This document shows, piece by piece, positions 10,901 to 23,795 of a stretch of 64,000 bases of DNA. The notes beneath the pieces are model-generated. The model saw only the letters and a program-made list of their open reading frames with translations. It ran no database searches and had not been told where the DNA came from. The position numbers were made by a program, and so were the translations under genes. This DNA comes from Auricularia sp. M13 (lineage: Eukaryota > Basidiomycota > Agaricomycetes > Auriculariales > Auriculariaceae). How positions within the stretch are numbered: the first letter of the stretch is position 1; each line of letters begins with the position of its first letter. Where the stretch lies: positions 2,848,832 through 2,912,831 of the forward strand of contig CM073200.1 of NCBI GenBank assembly GCA_037042915.1, written 5' to 3'.

Positions 10901-10933
<33 letters not shown>
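10719..10933 (+). other. LINE 3' UTR and poly(A) tail
   Basis: The 3' untranslated region of the LINE, ending in 32 adenines at 10902-10933. The tail marks the junction with flanking DNA, which resumes at 10934. Confidence 0.85.
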
Positions 10934-10935
<2 letters not shown>

Positions 10936-11433
10936 CTTTCAAGTGTATGGAAGAAGGTGCATCCACTTCATGCGCACGTAGAACAGTCATGAATGCTGCT
11001 TGCGTTAACATGGCTTCGATTGCCACGCGCACTCTCATCTCACATCCTTATGTTTCTGTAGCCTGTGTACCGTATCATGCAGCCGTTTAGAGGTAGAGAT
11101 TATCCTCGCATCCACGTCGAGAAGTACTCACCGTCAGTACATATCGAGTCTCTCCAAATGGTAAATACCTGGTTCAACCCGATCAGATGTACGCTGCCAT
11201 GAAAAGAGAAAACATCTCGAGAAGAGGGGTCTGCAGCTTGCATCGAAGCGTGACTTTCGGAAATCTTGCACGAGGATCCCGGACTCGGAGTTTGCGGACG
11301 CAAAGTGCGCAGCACCCTTTTGGGGCGTGCCCGTGGCGTGTCAGGCGCTCGCTTATTGCTGACATCGTTCCATGTCGGACGGCGCAAGGTGCGTGCATTA
11401 TCCCAGGATTCTGCCTCTCTGAATATCCTGCAG
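10934..11433 (+). other. Region between LINE and START gene
   Basis: No complete gene is evident. It should contain the promoter and first exon or exons of the START-domain gene, because the first clear coding exon opens just after an acceptor-like TCCTGCAG at 11426-11433. No start codon could be placed with confidence. Confidence 0.4.
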
Positions 11434-14400
11434 ATTACGAGCTTCATGGGCAGCCAGCTTGTCTGAAGCCGAATCGACATTCCGCGCGCTCTCGTCGTCG
11501 GCGACGACCTGGCAGCGTGTCCCATCGCCCAAACGGGAGAATTCCGCCGCCAGTCCACAGTCGCCTACCTTCAATGGCACCCCAGAGCTGCCTGAGCCCG
11601 TTGTGCACCGTCGACCGAGCAAGCGCGGCGACGTGTACCGCGTCATGGTCGACGTGCCGCTCGACGACCAGGACTCGGCGCTCGGAATGCTCGACGCGTG
11701 GAAGGTCGTGCTCAGCACACCCGAACTGCGCAAGGAATGGGATCCAGCAGTCGAAAACGCGCGACTGATCGAGATGTTCGACCTTGAAACGCGTATCGTC
11801 AAGACCAACTTCATGCTCGGATGGCCAGCCAAGTGCGCCTCAATGACCACATCACCCGAATTGCTACTGACTGCCCCTGGTCACAGTCCACGAGACGCTA
11901 TAACGATTACTCGCACTGTTCGAAATGCCAACACGCTCATCGACATCGCAACGAGCCTGCCACGATCCCCTGACGAACCTGCATATCTGAGACCCGCGCC
12001 ACCATACGTGCGGTCGTACATAAATTGTGCGCACAGTTTTTTGCTGCGCGCGCTTTACCTAACTTTATTAGTATTCGCATGGTGTATCCAGTTACCTCAG
12101 TCTGCAAGCAGCTCCTCTGCGGAGCCAGCAGAGCGACCGAGACGACCATCTTCGAACAAGATTCGCATATCATGCTTTTGGCAGCATGACCTCAAGACGA
12201 CTTGGGCTCTTGGAGCACCCAATCTCGCGCAGCAATTGCCAGCGATGCTGGTCGGGCTCATCAACACTGTACGGTCTCGAGGTCGGCGTTTGCCCATCTT
12301 CTCCGGCTTTGGCGCGAACGTTGGCGTGGAAAACATCTCGTTCGACATTGGTCGCGAGGCCCTCGTACTTGAATACCACATCATCCCTGACGACGAAGAT
12401 GGGCCTGTGCAAGGGAGCAGCCTCGAGGTCATCCAAGCCCGCAAACGGTTGCGTCGCGGCATCGAATGCTTCCTCCCCGCGGCGCGCGAGTTCAGCTGGG
12501 ACCTGCAGCTGACGACCCAGGCGCCGTCGAGCGAGACTGCAGCCTTGCCGTGGAAGGTGCAGGCGATACCTGCATCCGCTGCTGAGGCGGGCCGGGAGAC
12601 TGGCGACTATGTTGTCCTTACTGCGCGCCATGCGTCGGTGCCCGCACACCACATACTCAAGGTGAAGCTTGCAATCGAGCTCGCCACTGGGACGGGTTTG
12701 CGCTTGAACGGGGTGCATCATCCTGTCGAGGATGCCTTGGCCGCACGCGATCCCACTGCCCGTCCCGTTGATTCGGCAGGAGAAAGCCTGCTCAAGGACG
12801 CCCAGAGCATGAGTGGTATCAGCATTGCAAGCGTTGAAACGACCGCAACTGGAGACTCCGCATCGACTATGTCTGCTGCCCGTCCGGGGAGCACGAGCCG
12901 CACACCCGCTGAGCGTGCTGCCATCATGGAGAAAGTCGTCCTGACGCGTGTGCGGCGTAACTACATATATTTTTCGTCGTTATTGCAAGAACCGGAAGCC
13001 AAGTGGAAGCCGAGTACGCATGATGGACCTTCGCAACAGCTGCATATTTTAACGACTTGCTGTAGCTACCGATGCGCGTGGCGTTACCGTCAAGCAGCTT
13101 GATTCGATCGACCCGACCCTGGTAGTCTATCGCGCCGAGGCTGTCTTTGTCGGCGTTGGATTATGGGACTTGTACGCAGCTATCACCTCGCCGGGGACTC
13201 GTTCCTTCTGGGACAAGACGCACGAAGACGCGACGTTACTTAGCGAGGTTAACGAGCTGACTGAACTATGGTACTGGAAGACGAAAGCCGCGTGGCCTGT
13301 GAAGTCAGTCCTCTCATTACATTACTCTAATTGTATCTGACGGATCCTAGCGCTCGAGACTGCGTCTTGCTGAAGACGGTTTACAAGTCGCCCACGACGC
13401 TGCATGTGTTTGCATTCTCGACGGACGATAACCAGCTCTTCTCGAACATCCCTTCCGCCGATCCTACCACCATTCGCATGCAGGTCGACCTGCAAGGCTG
13501 GGCCATCGAGTCACTTTCGCCGACGACGACAGCGCTCACGCTTTTGGAGCAGTCCGATCCGAAGGGCTGGTCCAACAAATCCTCCATCCCTCAGCAAATG
13601 ATCGCCGCGGTCGCAGGCATCGGCGAGTTCGCTATCAAGTCAGGAGGCCCTCCTGTGTTGAGCAGATTGGGTGGGGCGAAGAAGACCGCGATGAAGTATG
13701 ACCACGAGAAGGGTACCTTCCGCATCGAGTACGAGCGCAAGGAGCCTCCACCGCAGACACTCACGCTGTCCAACACGCCGCCCGGAGCCTCCACCTCATC
13801 GTTGGTATCGCAGCAAGCATTACCGCCGCAGATGCAATACATCGAATGCGAGATTCGCTGCGACCTCGATACGTGGGCATCAGCTATCGATGTTGTTGTC
13901 GACCCGCCTCCTCAACGGGTGTCCTGCCTGCGTCGGCATCGTCTGTCGGGTGGCGGCGGTGGCTTGTGGTTGACCATCGAGCATGACGCGCTATTTGCTG
14001 CCGACGAGCGACTGATGGTCATCGTGCGAAAGGCGGGCAAGGATGCGAAGTCGATGGTGGTGGTCAACGGCTCGAAGGTCAAGGTCGACGTTGAGGAACT
14101 CCCCGAGAGCGAGGTCAAGACCCTCGCCAAGCAGAAACGTATCAAGCCCACCCGCATACCACTCGACCAGCCTCCCGTCATTGGCGCCATAAAACGCAGA
14201 CGAGAGGAATGGGCGGACAGCGCGGCGTCGAGCAGAGCAGACAGCCCAGCTCCAGCGGATGTCAAGACGTCCGGTACTGGTTCGACACCTGCCAGTCCAA
14301 TGGCGCCGCGGTTTGCTAGCCCTTTGACTAGGTTCTTCACTATGGCCGTAGAGCAGGCGACAGGTGCAGCGGCAGCGCCCCAAAGCTCGGACACTCCGCT

Positions 14401-16861
14401 CTCGCCTGACGTGCATCCGATGAAGTACGTCGTGGACAAACTTACATGGCTACGACGGCATCACGCCAAAGGGCCAGAACACGTTAACCAGCCCGGTCCA
14501 TGGACGCCGCTCACGGAAAAGGCTTTCACAATGCATCGCGCGATGGATGCGAACATTTCCAACACCATCCCAGTACATCGAGCAGAAAAAATCTTCCAGG
14601 GCGTTTCGGCAGATGAAATTGCGAGCGCGTTAACAAACTACGACTGCCGCAAGCAGTGGGATACGCGCTTCGACTCTGCCCTTGTCCTCGAGGAGTATGG
14701 CTCGGGCTGTCATACCGCTTTTGTCGTCTCGAGAGGAGGTTACATGTTCCGGGATCGCGGGTTCTTCCTCGCGAATGCGACTGCCCGCCTAACAGACCGA
14801 CGGCGCGGGTCCCTTTCGCTTTCGAGGCACAATTCTGGTGCGAGCACCGGCACACCGACAGGCTCTGGCTCGGTCATATTTCACGTTTCCACTTCCTTCG
14901 CGCCTGAATCCGTCGCGCGATTCTCTGCTGCCAAGTACAACCCTCACACGCTACCTACCGGGCGGCAATTGGTGGAAGGCTGGATATTGGAGACGCTGGA
15001 TCCGTACGCTTCCGAGGAGTACCCCATCCCTTCGACGCGGTGCACTCATCTCGTGGCCATCGACTTCGCCGGCGCCGTGCCTGCTGCTGTCAACGCCATG
15101 ATGAACTCGCAACTACCTCGAGCTATTCTTGCGCTGGAGGCGTTCACCCTCAAAATGCGCCAGCCACCGGTGTTGCGACTCCCGCCCCTCGGCGTATCCG
15201 TGACGCGGATTGCGGATGAGGAAGGCGATGTTTGGGCAGTGGAACGCAAAGATGCGGCGCGCACGTCGATAGCCACGCGGTTTTCTGCGCACGGCGAGTC
15301 CATGCGAGCGACGATGCTACTGCGTCGGAGTGCACAACGGGCAGATGATACTCCTCGACTAAATACGCTTTCGCCGACCATGGGCCATCATAGTCGAGAA
15401 GACAACGCTTCCACTGCGACGGTACGGCGCCGAACTATTTCGACTACTTCAGCTGGTGGTGTTGCGGATGCAGCTCTTGTCGGTCTCGTGAATCCGGACG
15501 ACACACTTGTTGCCGAGTTCGTGGTTGACTTGCGGATGTACAAGGAGGGCTATGCCGTCGAGGTCGTTTCTGCTCTGCGCGAAGGCAACGAGGATGAGCC
15601 TATTGCGCTGGGCCGCCTGGCTGGCGCCAAGATCGACACTTTGCCCATCGCCTGCCACGCGTTCACGCTGCCCGCGTCTCCCGTGACGACTGATCGCAAG
15701 ACGGGTGCCAGGCACTTGCTAAGATTTACGTTGCGTACATCGCCGTACGACGCGCCACCTGTGGACGATCCGCTCACTGGAGGGCAGCACATGCCGCCGC
15801 CAAGGCCGCCATGGTTGACGGACCTTGAAGCACGAGGTGCTGTCGTCGAAATCTGCGTCAAGCCGCGCTCTGCGAGCGGCAAGAGCGCAACAACGGAGGT
15901 CCTCGTCAATGACGGGATCATTCAGGTCGTCAGCGAGAAGGATGCGCTAAGCTTACTGGGGCGCCGGGAACTTGAAGAGGACCGGCTGTGCAATTTGCCT
16001 GTTCTCTCACGGTGAGTCTGCATCTTGACTTGTTTATCTCCTAAAAGTTTCTTTTGGACAATGTGCCGCTGACAAAGATCGACAGGGTTGCCATCAAGGA
16101 TGGGATGAGCGAACTGGCCGTTCATGGTTTGAGCACGCCAATCGCCATCGCAAAGGACTTGCTCCCTGACCCTGTGCCCGAGAGCGAGTCTAGCACGCCT
16201 CCCAGCACGCGGTCTTCTGTCACGGGGGAGGCCCCCAAGGCTGATCCCGCGGCAGGCCAGATGGTGAGTTTGGCCCGGTACATGAACGTTCGCGGGATCT
16301 AAACGAGCTGGCTAGGTCGTCGCGGAGCCTCGACCCGCGGTGCCCAGATCCGCGAGCGTACTCAATAATTTGTTCAGTAACTATTCGGCATGGCTGGGCT
16401 CGGCTGGGCTCGTGAAAGCCGTGGCGCCGACGAGTGGTGCGGAGACCGAGGCTCCCGCGCGGACCAGCTCCCCGGAGCCCGTCGAGCCGGCAGCGTCGGC
16501 AGCGGCGGACGCGCAGATAGCTGCAGTAGCGGCGGACGAGGCGAGCGGAACTCGCCCCCGCCTGATGAAGCGGCTGGAAGCGCGGAAGGTGTCGCTGTGG
16601 ACATTGATCACAGTTGCGCTGCTTTCCTTCCTGCTGGGATCATTCCTTCGCTCGCTGGTCGTCCCCGCAGACTTTGTGTATCTGCCGCCGGAGACGAAGG
16701 GCGCGGCGGGGGCGGACGGTGTGCAGTCGCAATGGTCTGAGCTCCAGCGTTTGGTGGAGCTGAATCACCACGAGCGGTGGCGCGAAATGAAGCGACTCAT
16801 CGAGTTCCGCGGGCCGTTTGGACGGTGGGACGTTGTGCTGGCTGTAATACGGCGCGGATAA
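11434..16861 (+). CDS. START-domain lipid-binding protein with C-terminal membrane anchor
   Basis: Large multi-exon gene encoding about 1,700 residues from the first visible exon. Exons: 11434-11832, 11887-12026, 12072-13013, 13066-13303, 13351-16011, 16086-16263 and 16316-16861. All phases agree, and the two earliest introns are multiples of three, so the frame reads through them. An N-terminal START-like region has LRKEWDPAVE, WPANPRDAITIT across the first intron, and FAWCIQLP. A second START-like region in exon 5 has SNTIPVHRAEKIF, NYDCRKQWDTRFD and MFRDRGFF. A hydrophobic helix (TLITVALLSFLLGSFL) near the C-terminus suggests membrane anchoring. START domains bind sterols or phospholipids, and the ligand here is unknown. 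The start exon is unresolved, and a LINE tail lies 500 bp upstream. Confidence 0.85.
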
Positions 16862-17274
16862 ATGCAGGATAGTGTATGGAGTGCATGTAGCAGTAGTGCA
16901 GGGGGTATTATTGTATAAATTTTATTGTCTGTGTATTGTTCCGGAGGCGCCGACGGACAGTGCACTGCAGATTGAAGCGGAGCCTAGCTATCACACCAGG
17001 CCCTCGTCCGGATCCCCTCCGCCCGCCCCGCCGCCGCCCCCGCCCAGCGCTGCCCGCCTCTGCCGTCTGCGCCGTGTGTTGGCCGTTGCCTGCGCCGTCT
17101 TCCGCCTAGCTCGTCTCTGCGTGCACCGCGCCCCGCCCGCAGCCCCCGCCCCGTCCCGATTGCCACTGCCGACCGTCTGCTGTGGCTCGTGCTCAGCCCG
17201 CCCCCCGCGTTCGAACCCGGCCCCGGCCAGCAATTGACGTCAAGCCCAGCAGCCAGAGCGGCGTCAGCGACTCG
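16862..17274 (+). other. Intergenic, GC-rich promoter region
   Basis: About 410 bp between the START gene and the FLO8-like gene. A TATA-poor, CCG-rich stretch around 17020-17050 probably belongs to the 5' region of the downstream gene. No coding signal is clear. Confidence 0.45.
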
Positions 17275-20053
17275 ATGGCCATTCCGCTCTCCCAGCCGCC
17301 CACGCTCAATGGGACCTCCGCCCCGTCTCCGTCGTCGCCCCCGGTCCAGAACTGGGAGCACGACAAAATGTCCGTGTCTGTATGCTGCCTGCAGGGGCTG
17401 CTGTGCGCTGATTGTGTTCGCTGCCAGGCTCAACATCTACATCTACGATTATTTCACCAAGCACGGCTTTCAGAAGGCCGCCAACGAGCTCTGTCTCGAG
17501 GCCGACATCGACCCGACCGGCCGCAAGCCTCCGATCGACGCTCCCCAGGGCCTGCTCTACGAGTGAGTGGCCTGCCGGCGTCAGTGCGCACGGGCTGATT
17601 GCGCGTGATTTGGCGCTATCCAGATGGTGGGTCGTGTTCTGGGAAATTTTCCAGGCGAAAAGTAGCAAGGTCGGCAAGCAAGACGCCCATGCATACGTCG
17701 AGGCAAGTCGCCATCGGCGCCTCCCATCTCCGCGGAATTTTCGGTCGACTGACTGTCTGCTTTGCGCGCTTATAGCACCAAAACCGACTCCGCTCCGCCG
17801 GCCAGCAGCAACAACCTCCTCCGCAGAATGGCCAGCAACAGCCAGGCCCCCCCGGTGTCGGTTCCATGGTGCAGCAACGTCCTGGGATGATGCCCGCCGG
17901 GATGCCCCAGCCCGGCCAGCCGCGCCCTCAAGGCATGGGCATGCCCGGCCAGCCGCACCTCATGCCCAACGGCACCGGCCCCCACAATCCTCAGCAGCAG
18001 CCAATGCCTAACGGCTCCATGCAGACCCAGCCGGGTGGCCCATTCGTCGTCCCTGCTAACCCAATGGTCAATGGGATGGGCCAGCCAAACGCGGCGGGTC
18101 GCACCGGAGCCCCCATAGGAATGCCCGCGCAGCCTGGTCAGTACGGCTCCCCAATGATGCCCACTGGCCAGCCTGGCCAGCCCGGACAGCCCCGCCCAAT
18201 GGTGCAGATGCGTCCTGGCATGGGCATGCATCCCGGCGGCCAACAGGTCATGATGCAACCTGGACAAATGCCGCCTCAGCACGCAGCCCAGTCGCCCTAT
18301 GGAATGCGTCCTGCCAGTCGTGCAGGCACACCTGCCGGACATCTGCACCAGGGCAGCCCGCGTATGGTCGGCCAACCGCTACAGCCGCCTATGGACATCT
18401 TCTCTCAGGAATGGGATGCCATGACCTCCCAGATGAACGCGCTGCCCGAGGGACACTTCCAGCAGCTGCGCAGCATGGCCGGCATCGGCGAAAAAGAAGA
18501 TTTGAACATGTTAAGAGATGATCAAAAGGTCGGTGGTTGCGCATCGGACACTGCCCAGTCGCTGACATCGTCTCCCCGCCCGCTTACAGCGCAATCTATT
18601 GAATGCATTCCGGACGATGTCCGCAGGCGGTCGCCGGATAGTACCTGGGCCCAGGTGCGTTCTGAGGTCTAGCACTGAATTCAAGTCCTGACTTCTTTTC
18701 GTTGTTGCTAGCGCGCCAGCAGATACTCAGCGTCGAGGCGCAAAGCGAAGCAGCACTTCGCCCGGAGACGACGTGCGCCTTTCTTTTGCATTTGTACCGC
18801 AATAGCTTGAACCTGATGATAGGTGAATGGAAACCAGTCCTCGCCACCTCAGAAGCGCATGCGTGCTTCACCTCCACCTGGCGAGCAACAGATGATGATG
18901 AATATGGGCGGCGTGCACGTCAACGGCGTAGTGCAGCGGCCGGGGCCTCCCATGGGTACGAACGGGATGCCAGGACAGATGCAAGGCATGAACCAGATGG
19001 GCCATATGGCGCATGCCCCGGGCATGGCTGGCATGGGCGGTCAACCCATGATGATGCAAAACGCGCAAGGCCAACCGATGCAGCCTCAACAGCCTCAGCA
19101 ACAGCAGCAACAGCAGCAACCCGGAATGCGTCCGCCCGTTGACTTCCAGCGTCATCAAGTCGAGAACTACAGGCAGTCCATGGCTAACATGCATCAGACT
19201 ACGATGGTGCGGCAGAACCAGGGACAAGGGCCCCAGCAGCAGCCGTACGGTGCCACTGACATGGGAATGGCACAGCAGCAACCCATGAATGCGGCGACCG
19301 CACAGATGGTGAACCGGGCCATGCAACAAGCGGCTAAGCAGCCCTACGGCTCTGGTTCTATGGCGCCGCCTGGATCGCCCGCTCAGAAGCCTGCAGTCCC
19401 TGGCATGACGCCGCAGCAACAACAGCAGCAGCAACAACAGCAGCAGCATCAGCAGCAACAACAGCAGCAACAGCAGCAGCAGCAACATCTACTGCACCAG
19501 CAACACCAGCAGCAGCAGCATCAGATCCAGCAGCAGCAGCAGACTTCGTCGCCCAAGGCTGAGCCTCACGAGGTGAGCGTCCAACAAGTTGCTTTCTTCT
19601 GTCCCTAATTGATTTCTTTCCCAGCATGGAGTAAATGGAGTGGACGGCTCGTCACCCGAACGAGCGCCGTCGCGCGACCAGAACCAAGGGGGCAATAATG
19701 CTGGTCCGCAGCCATACCCACCTGCGCCTGAAGCGGACGCCGCCAATCGTGCAGCTACAACCTCGGCTGCCGGCACACGTCCCGCGGCGCCGTCTTCGTC
19801 TGCCGCACCGGCCGCACCAGCAGCACCAGCATCTGCGCCCCCGACGTCAGCGCCGTCCCTGGGCTCCAGCATGTCTTCCATGGTTGGAGGCGTGCAGATC
19901 TTCTCCGACCCTCTCGGCGAGCAGTGGCCGTTCAGCAACGACGATCTCGGCGACATGGGAATGGCGGGTATCAGCGAGTCGACATTCCATGACGATTTTG
20001 CTGCTTGGATCCATGACGGCGATGGCGCTGGTGACATTATCGGCTCGCTGTGA
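17275..20053 (+). CDS. LisH-domain transcription regulator, FLO8/SomA-like
   Basis: Eight exons give 788 aa: 17275-17369, 17428-17562, 17624-17702, 17776-18528, 18590-18654, 18712-18772, 18823-19572 and 19625-20053. Residues about 32-60 form a LisH motif (LNIYIYDYFTKHGFQKAA) followed by a conserved YEWWVVFWEIFQAK block, the hallmark of FLO8/SSBP-type regulators. Family members control morphogenesis and adhesion in fungi. The rest is Gln/Pro/Met-Gly low complexity, with a polyglutamine tract encoded at 19414-19550, and ends in an acidic, hydrophobic tail that could activate transcription. The third intron appears to use a GC donor. Nuclear location is inferred from the family. Confidence 0.85.
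17703..17775 (+). other. Putative GC-AG intron in FLO8-like gene
   Basis: The donor is GAG|GCAAGT, the strong consensus for GC introns, and the acceptor is TTATAG. Only this boundary joins the WEIFQAK exon to the long MPQPG-rich exon in the correct frame. The nearby GT alternative at 17707 gives the wrong frame. Confidence 0.7.
19414..19550 (+). repeat. CAG/CAA trinucleotide repeat (polyglutamine)
   Basis: Imperfect CAG/CAA run inside exon 7 of the FLO8-like gene, encoding long glutamine stretches broken by His and Leu. A shorter CAG run lies near 19090-19120. Such tracts vary in length between strains. Confidence 0.9.
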
Positions 20054-21076
20054 TATTCAGCTCACCCGCCGCTCGTATCCTATTCCTGACGCCATCCATA
20101 TGCTGCTCTCCGCTGCTTCCTGTGGTCTCTTGTCCTGCTTTGTCGCGTTCCGCGGTCCGTCGCTGTCTACATCTCCCTAGCTGCTTCGTGCGGCCGTCTG
20201 CACGGTCTGCGCGTCGTCCATATGTCCATATCACATCGAACTCTCTTCTTCTGCGGTCTAGGTTTTTCACTCTCCCCATCCCCTTCGCTTTCTACGTTTC
20301 TGACCTGTCCATTTGCTTGCCGGAGTTCTTGGGTGTTTTCGTGTCCGGTTCCCGGTTCCCGGTCTCTCGTCTCATCAATGCCGCCTTTATCCAGGAGGCG
20401 GTCGGTCGCGCTCGTCTCCTTGTGCCAGCCAGTTTTTACAGAAGAGGGGCGCGCCCGCGCTTCTTTACAGTTCACCAGTTCATAGGAAGTTTTCTGTTTC
20501 GTTTTTTTTCCCTACTCGTCCGCACGTGTTCTTTCGTCCCCCGCCACCACCTTTGCCCTTCTCGTCTGTAGACTGTTTCATTAGTACTTAGTTTGTCGCC
20601 CCCAACTCTCCGTCCCAATTAACTCGCCCGCCGCCGCCGCCGCCGCCTGTGTTTGTGCTCTGTGTAACGTGTCTGCCAGTAACATTGGTTTCTCCTTGTT
20701 CTCTTGTCTCTTCGCGTCCCTAGACGCATGCTGACGCTGATATTCAAACTTTGCTACGCGAAATCTGCAAGGAATGGCCTTTCAGGTGGGCGGACTTTCA
20801 GTGTTGGATGCGGGTGGTTGAAATCGTGCCAACTCGAACCGTGGTCGAACAAAAACTCTGTGCTGAAACATACACAACGGCCTGTTCCAGCACAAGACGA
20901 AGAAGGAAAAATAAAAATCAGAGCTGATATCATGAGTCCAAGCCCCTAAGCCAGTCCTCCGGACCTGCCATTATCAGTGCAATGTCAGTTGACGTTTTGC
21001 ATGGAGTGTTGTTCGACTCGCACTTAGCCGAACAAGAGGTGCTTCTAACCTCTATCCCGCGAACGCGCACTGCGCC
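20054..21076 (+). other. Intergenic: 3' UTR and FCP1 upstream region
   Basis: About 1 kb without a credible gene. It is pyrimidine-rich, includes a short CCG/GCC repeat near 20626-20648, and contains AATAAAAATAAA-like A/T-rich sequence near 20910. Likely the 3' UTR of the FLO8-like gene and the promoter of FCP1. Confidence 0.5.
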
Positions 21077-23795
21077 ATGGCGTCCCCGACCGACCTCTAT
21101 TTACCACGGACGCTACCATTCCCAATCTCTGTCGTTGACCTGCATGCACGTGTCGGCGAAGATGTCAAGCGCGGCACGCGTCTGCTATCGTACTCGTACC
21201 GACACAACTCGCCCGGTGTCTCAACTGCCGCCTCGACGTCCGCTGCAAGCCAAATAGCCTTCGGCACCTGGGATGCGCCAGTCGATGGCAAGGTCGCGAA
21301 ATGGAACATCCGCAAGGGCCAGACTCTCGACGCTGCTGCTGTGAAACGGCAGCCGGTCGTCCTGCTCGAAGAGCCATGCACCCATGGCTTGCAGATGGGC
21401 GGCCTTTGTGCATTGTGCGGCAAAGACATGACTGCGTTAGTGTATCACATATCATACTCCGAGGCATTATTGACAAGCCTTGTGCAGTCTGGACTACACT
21501 GGCTATTCGGACAGCGCGCGCGCCAACATCCAAATGACTCACCTTGCCGGAGGACCTACCGTGTCTCTCGAAGAGGCCCGCAGGATTGAGCACGAGACGG
21601 CCGAGCGACTGCTCAAAAATCGCAAGCTGTCTCTGATCGTCGATCTGGACCAGACCATCGTCCATGCCACCGTGGACCCCACCGTGGGCGAATGGATCGC
21701 AGGGGGCGAGGCATGGGAGGCCTACCAGGCTCGCAAGGCATCTGGCTCCACAACCCCCGAACCTGACGCGCCCCCCGAGCCGCATCCCAACTGGGAGACA
21801 CTGCGCGACGTCCGCAAATTCACGCTTGCACACGAAGGGCACCATCAGCATAGACACGCCTGGAAGGGCAAGGAGCGCGAGGACGAGCACGGTTGTGTGT
21901 ACTACATCAAGCCGCGGTGAGTGGTGATGGTCTCAGCTTCGACGCGTTCGTGTTCACTCATCCGGTTGGCACAGACCTGGTTTGCAATCTTTCCTGGAGG
22001 CCATAAGCCAGAAGTACGAGATGCACGTCTATACGATGGGCACACGCGCGTATGCGGAAAAGGTCTGCGCAGCAATTGACCCGGACGGCCGCATGTTCGG
22101 CCGCAGGATCCTCAGTCGCGACGAGAGCGGCAGCTTGACAGCCAAGTCGCTCGAGCGGCTGTTCCCCTGCGACACCTCCATGGTTGTCATCATCGACGAC
22201 CGCTCCGACGTGTGGGACCGCAGCCCGAACCTCGTCGAGGTCGTCCGATACGACTTTTTCGTGGGTATCGGCGACATCAACTCGACCTTTCTTCCCAAAG
22301 TCGACCCGCGTTTGCGAATACCGGTGGGAACGCCGACGATTGAGCGCAAGCCCACCGGACCACAACAGGCCGGCGTGTCGCCAGACGATGAGGACGAAAC
22401 GGAGGAAACAGAAGACGAACTCTTGTCCAAGCAGGAAGAGCTCCTGGAGGCGCAAATTGAAGAGCGCCCGCTGGCGAAGAAACAGCATGACCTTGAGGAG
22501 CATCCTGAATCATCGTCCACGAATGGCAACGGTACCGAGCGCGAGGCAACACCGCAAAAGAAAGTGGCCCTCCTGCGCAACGACGACACGGAGCTTGCTC
22601 GATTACAGCACGTAAGTGCTACACCAGCGTATTTCATGTTATTCATTGCCGTATCTAGATTCTCTCGGACGTGCATGAACGTTTCTTCAAGCTCTATGAT
22701 AAGCGGCGGCCGTCAGACGACGCGCGAACACGCAGAACTCCGCCACCATCCGTGCCGTACGACGTCCGGGTTTGTCATGCGCTCGTATTCTGTTCTACTC
22801 AGTTACTCACTGTCGCGTTCTACAGAAAATCATTGCTGCAATCAAAGCGCAGACGTTTGCCGGAATGCACTTCCTGTTCTCGAGCCTCATTCCGCTGGAG
22901 GAAAAACCAGAGGAGTGCGTCTTTACTTGCCAGCCTCATATGTATTTCTCATCAGTCTATCACATAGGAGTCCAATCTGGAGACAAGCGCAAGAGTTCGG
23001 TGCTATTTGCCACTCGGAAGTTTCGTCACGTCTTACGCATGTCATCACCGCAAAGGTCCGCCCTGCTGCTATACCTGCTTTCTGTCACTAATGCTATTTA
23101 CACAGCGCTCTACAGCAAAAGTGGACGCGGCGCGGAGACGTGGCGAGGCGCACATAGTGTGGGTCCAGTGGTTCATCGACTCGCTCTCTGTCTGGCACGC
23201 ACAGGACGTGCGGCCGTACCTCGTGGACCCGTCCGCGGCTGACAAGTTGCGTGCGCACCGCAGCACTTCGTCCGGCGCCGGCGCTGAAGAAGCGACAGGC
23301 GGCGACGCGACGGAGGACGACGACGATGACGAGCAGGAGAACGCCATGGGCGCCGGGCTCGCGCAGCCGGACTCGGAGCTGCCCACTGTCACCGTCGACT
23401 GGGCCGATCTGCGCGCGGAGGTGGACGCCGAGCTGGGGGATACGGACGACGATGGCGATGAGGACTTTGACGGCGCCTCGGACGGGTGGCGGACGCCTGG
23501 GCGGAGAAGCGTGAGTGGGGGCAGCACGCCGCGCGGCAGGAAACGCGCGCGGAGTGTCGAGTCGAATGGGAGTGTGGACGGGAAGCGGGTGAAACGGAGC
23601 GGGTCCCTTTTGCGGACGACGACGACGGCGGAGGATCTGGAGGAGGTATCCAGCACCAACGGCTCGCCCTTGAAACACGCGGGGAACGCTGACGACATGC
23701 TGGAAGACCAAGAAGAGGACGAGGAGGATGACGAGGAGGAGGAAGACGACTTCGATTTCCTAGCGCAAGAGCTTGGAGTGGAGGATGCTAGCTGA
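21077..23795 (+). CDS. FCP1: RNA polymerase II CTD phosphatase FCP1
   Basis: Seven exons give 798 aa: 21077-21435, 21488-21916, 21975-22611, 22659-22763, 22826-22914, 22968-23055 and 23106-23795. All phases are consistent. The N-terminus has a biotinyl-like fold (WDAPVDGKVAKWNIRKGQ) and a CTHGLQMGGLCALCGKDM cysteine block. The catalytic FCPH domain carries the DXDXT signature VDLDQTIVHA near residue 170, with YTMGTRAYA, GRRILSRDES and IIDDRSDVW following. A BRCT domain comes after it (HFLFSSLIPL, WRQAQEFGA, LTHVIT, HIVWVQWFIDS), then a long acidic, Ser-rich tail. It dephosphorylates the Pol II C-terminal repeats in the nucleus and is normally essential. Confidence 0.97.

Larger units (their letters stand above)
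2117..10933 (+). mobile_element. Non-LTR retrotransposon (LINE), Tad1/I-like, near full length
   Basis: A LINE with a Gag-like ORF1 (2117-4681), an intact ORF2 (5406-10718) and a 3' end in 32 adenines (10902-10933). The domain order of ORF2 (AP-type endonuclease, reverse transcriptase, RNase H-like fold, CCHC-like motif) fits fungal LINEs of the Tad1/I group. ORF2 is uninterrupted, which suggests a recent insertion. I could not identify a target-site duplication, so the 5' edge given is only the ORF1 start. The 3' end lies about 500 bp upstream of the first recognised exon of the START-domain gene. Confidence 0.85.
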
